A stretch of 39,432 bases of DNA from Acidobacteriota bacterium (GTDB taxonomy: Bacteria; Acidobacteriota; Thermoanaerobaculia; Multivoradales; JAHEKO01). A model generated the notes under the pieces. That model saw nothing but the letters and a program-made list of their open reading frames with translations, was not told the origin of the DNA and did not search any database. The DNA is taken from the NCBI GenBank assembly GCA_029263375.1, contig JAJCXP010000103.1, positions 1-39,432 on the forward strand. The letters run 5' to 3'. The translations under genes were made by a program, and so were the position numbers. Shown here piece by piece: positions 37,620 through 39,432 of this stretch. How positions within the stretch are numbered: the first letter of the stretch is position 1; the number at the start of each line of letters is the position of its first letter.

Positions 37620-39432
37620 ATGGGCGCGGAGATGGCAGAACACACCAAGCTCGAGATCCGGGGAGGAGTCGAAGATCAGTACCCTGACGTGCTGACTCCG
37701 GCGGCGCTCGACGTGATCTCGACGCTGGCGCCGCTGGACCGAAAGCGCCGCGAGCTGATGTCGGCTCGCAACGAGCGCCGGCGTACCCGAGCCCAGGAGC
37801 GGCGGCGCCCCGGATTCCTCGAGGCCGATGACACGATCGCCGGCACCGAGCTGACCGTTCGCCAGGCGCGGGCGGGCGACTTCGACGGCGGCGAGATACC
37901 CGAGGATCTCGAACGCCAGTGGATCCAGGGTACCGGGCCGGCGTCGAGGCCGCGCGCGTCGCTCGAGACCAGTCTCCGCAACGTCGCCTATGCGCTCCTG
38001 TCAGGTGCGGACGGGTGGATGTTCGACGGCGAGGACGCGCTCGGCCAGCTGGCGACGATGTCGCTCGACAACCAGCGCAACCTGAAGCTGGCGATCGTGC
38101 GCGACCAGCGGTTTCTGGGCGTCGCCGAGTCGGTGGCGACGCAGATGAACGAGTGGGCGCGCGGCTTCTTCGATCGCGAGATCATCTCCGACTGGCGCCG
38201 CCAGCTCGACTTCACGACGGTGTTGTTCCGCCCCCGGGGCCTGCATCTCGACGACCGTCACGTGCGCTCTGCGGACGGCGCCGGCTTCTCCGCCTCGATC
38301 GTCGACGCGACGCTCTATGTGGTCAACAACGCGGCCGCTCTGCGCGCCGCCGGCGCGTCGATCGTGCTCTATCTGCCGAAGATCCAAGTGGCCGCCGAGG
38401 CGGCGCTCTGGAACGAGATCCTGACGGCGCTCGAGGGGCAGCTCGACCTGCCGGTCGGCACGATCAAGACGTACGTCCTGGTCGAACAGGTCGAGGCGTC
38501 GTTTCAGCTGATGGAGATCCGCGCGGCTCTGGGCAGGCACTTCGTGGGCTACAACACCGGACGCTGGGACTACATCAACAGCGTCAGCGACGCCGTGGCC
38601 TGGGATCCCGAGTTCGTCAATCCCAACATCGACGCCATCGGCATGACCTACGGCTACATGAGGACCTATGAAGATCGTGTGCGGCGCGCGGTCAACGCTC
38701 CGGAGCGCAACGGTCGCTGCGCCCTCTGGCAGGGGGGCATGGAGCCCAACATCCCGGTGGGCTCGAAGGACGGGGTCGCGGCGGGCATGGCGCGGGCGGT
38801 CGCCGGCGCCGAGCGCGAGCAGCGCGAAGGGGCGAGCGGCAAGTGGGTGGCGCACTGGAAGATGGTGCACATCGTTCGTCCGGTGTGGGAGAAGGCGGGT
38901 GAAGCGAACCAGCTTGGCCGTTCCTTCCCGCCCCTGACCTACACCGACGCCGACGCCGAGGGGTTGTTCCTGCTCGAGCCGGCGCCACGCACGATGCGCG
39001 GCGCTCGCGACCTGCTGAGCGTCGCGCTCCAGTACGGCAATGCGTTCGGCCGGGGCTTCCAGGCCGCGGCGCTCAAGCCGGCCGACTTCTTCGGTGACGA
39101 GAGTGTGCTCTATCTGATGGAGGACATGGCGACCGGGGAGATCCGGTTGTCGATCCTCTGGGAGTGGCTCCACAAGGCTGCCCGGCTCACCGCCGGCGAC
39201 GACGAGACCGAAGCTCGGGCCGGCGAGCCGTTCACGGCCGAGCTCTTCGAGCGTCTGCTGGCGGAGGAGCATCAGAAGCTGCTCGAGGCCGGCGACCGGG
39301 ACGTCCACGACGACTCGAAGCACACGACTCTGCCGGTGGTGCGCGAGATCGTCGAGGCCTACGTCCGCCAACCGATCAAGCTGCCCTGGTACATCGATCT
39401 CCTGAATCTGAACCTTGGCAACCACGACGTGC
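37620..39432 (+). CDS. Malate-synthase-like protein (partial, runs off the window)
   Basis: At least 604 residues are visible without a stop. The family core is clear: WMFDGEDALGQ with the conserved Asp/Glu pair near 130, LFRPRGLHLDDRHV, VEQVEASFQLMEIR, and GYNTGRWDYINS, all matching malate synthase A (glyoxylate plus acetyl-CoA to malate). The segment that normally reads H.RG..AMGGMA here reads CALWQGGMEPNIPV, and the later Asp-bearing 'DG.WVAHPGL' is GKWVAHWKMVH, so the active site has diverged. It is already longer than the usual about 530 residues. The start is either ATG 37620 or 37632; GGAG touches the second ATG, so the first is preferred. Confidence 0.8.
   Translation, partial: MGAEMAEHTKLEIRGGVEDQYPDVLTPAALDVISTLAPLDRKRRELMSARNERRRTRAQERRRPGFLEADDTIAGTELTVRQARAGDFDGGEIPEDLERQWIQGTGPASRPRASLETSLRNVAYALLSGADGWMFDGEDALGQLATMSLDNQRNLKLAIVRDQRFLGVAESVATQMNEWARGFFDREIISDWRRQLDFTTVLFRPRGLHLDDRHVRSADGAGFSASIVDATLYVVNNAAALRAAGASIVLYLPKIQVAAEAALWNEILTALEGQLDLPVGTIKTYVLVEQVEASFQLMEIRAALGRHFVGYNTGRWDYINSVSDAVAWDPEFVNPNIDAIGMTYGYMRTYEDRVRRAVNAPERNGRCALWQGGMEPNIPVGSKDGVAAGMARAVAGAEREQREGASGKWVAHWKMVHIVRPVWEKAGEANQLGRSFPPLTYTDADAEGLFLLEPAPRTMRGARDLLSVALQYGNAFGRGFQAAALKPADFFGDESVLYLMEDMATGEIRLSILWEWLHKAARLTAGDDETEARAGEPFTAELFERLLAEEHQKLLEAGDRDVHDDSKHTTLPVVREIVEAYVRQPIKLPWYIDLLNLNLGNHDV

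Noticed and set aside
38001-39425. A 474-codon open frame on the minus strand opposite the malate-synthase-like gene.
   Set aside because: Codon-bias shadow; the plus-strand frame has clear family motifs through the same interval.
1-39432. CRISPR arrays, prophage modules, riboswitches and rRNA genes.
   Set aside because: No regularly spaced repeats, phage structural genes, or recognisable structured RNA other than the tRNA were seen.

Overview
The window is about 39.4 kb of GC-rich bacterial chromosome with short intergenic gaps. No single gene fixes the taxon. The combination of right-handed beta-helix 'choice-of-anchor Q' secreted proteins, a HAF-repeat protein, FG-GAP/VCBS repeats, a RAYT transposon and a probable selenoprotein suggests an Acidobacteriota-like lineage such as Thermoanaerobaculia; this is an inference, not a demonstration.

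Layout. 1-1501: the 5' part of an AMIN-type N-acetylmuramoyl-L-alanine amidase (minus strand, cut by the window edge), a VOC-family protein and tRNA-Glu(CTC). 1531-9521: small metabolic and envelope genes (alpha/beta hydrolase, gamma-glutamylcyclotransferase-like protein, tandem SnoaL-like protein, membrane proteins, DUF1579-like protein, cupin lipoprotein). 6278-17270: three paralogous secreted beta-helix proteins with three different C-terminal tails, mixed with a YfaP/DUF2135-like lipoprotein and an amidohydrolase. 17275-20448: a mobile-element-rich stretch with a complete RAYT transposon (18018-18749) beside a PAS-GGDEF-EAL protein. Three 132-148 bp derivatives of this transposon lie at 1531, 3113 and 17275. 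20796-21035: a decayed fatty-acid desaturase. 21061-28816: a stress-type cluster (MDR reductase, ElaB/YqjD-like anchor, glycine-zipper lipoprotein, lmo0937-type, DUF3185, GlsB/YeaQ, dodecin, DUF3309 and DUF1206 proteins) followed by a NarL-type response regulator and its histidine kinase. 28869-39432: MBL-fold hydrolase, PLP decarboxylase, GGCT-like protein, an SRPBCC/ArsR operon with an AT-rich operator, an OsmC-family protein, secreted DUF proteins and a divergent malate synthase that runs off the right edge.

Three things stand out. (1) The OsmC gene (32896-33363, minus) has an in-frame TGA exactly where the family has its conserved reactive Cys, and a SECIS-like hairpin begins about 20 nt downstream, so it is best read as one selenoprotein rather than two short ORFs. 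(2) Three promoter regions in the stress cluster (21061, 23490 and, inverted, 25984-26061) share two conserved blocks at fixed spacing upstream of a -10-like box, which defines a candidate local regulon. (3) The RAYT element and its internal-deletion derivatives share ends, and three of the four copies sit exactly at gene 3' ends, where the element end supplies or completes the stop codon.
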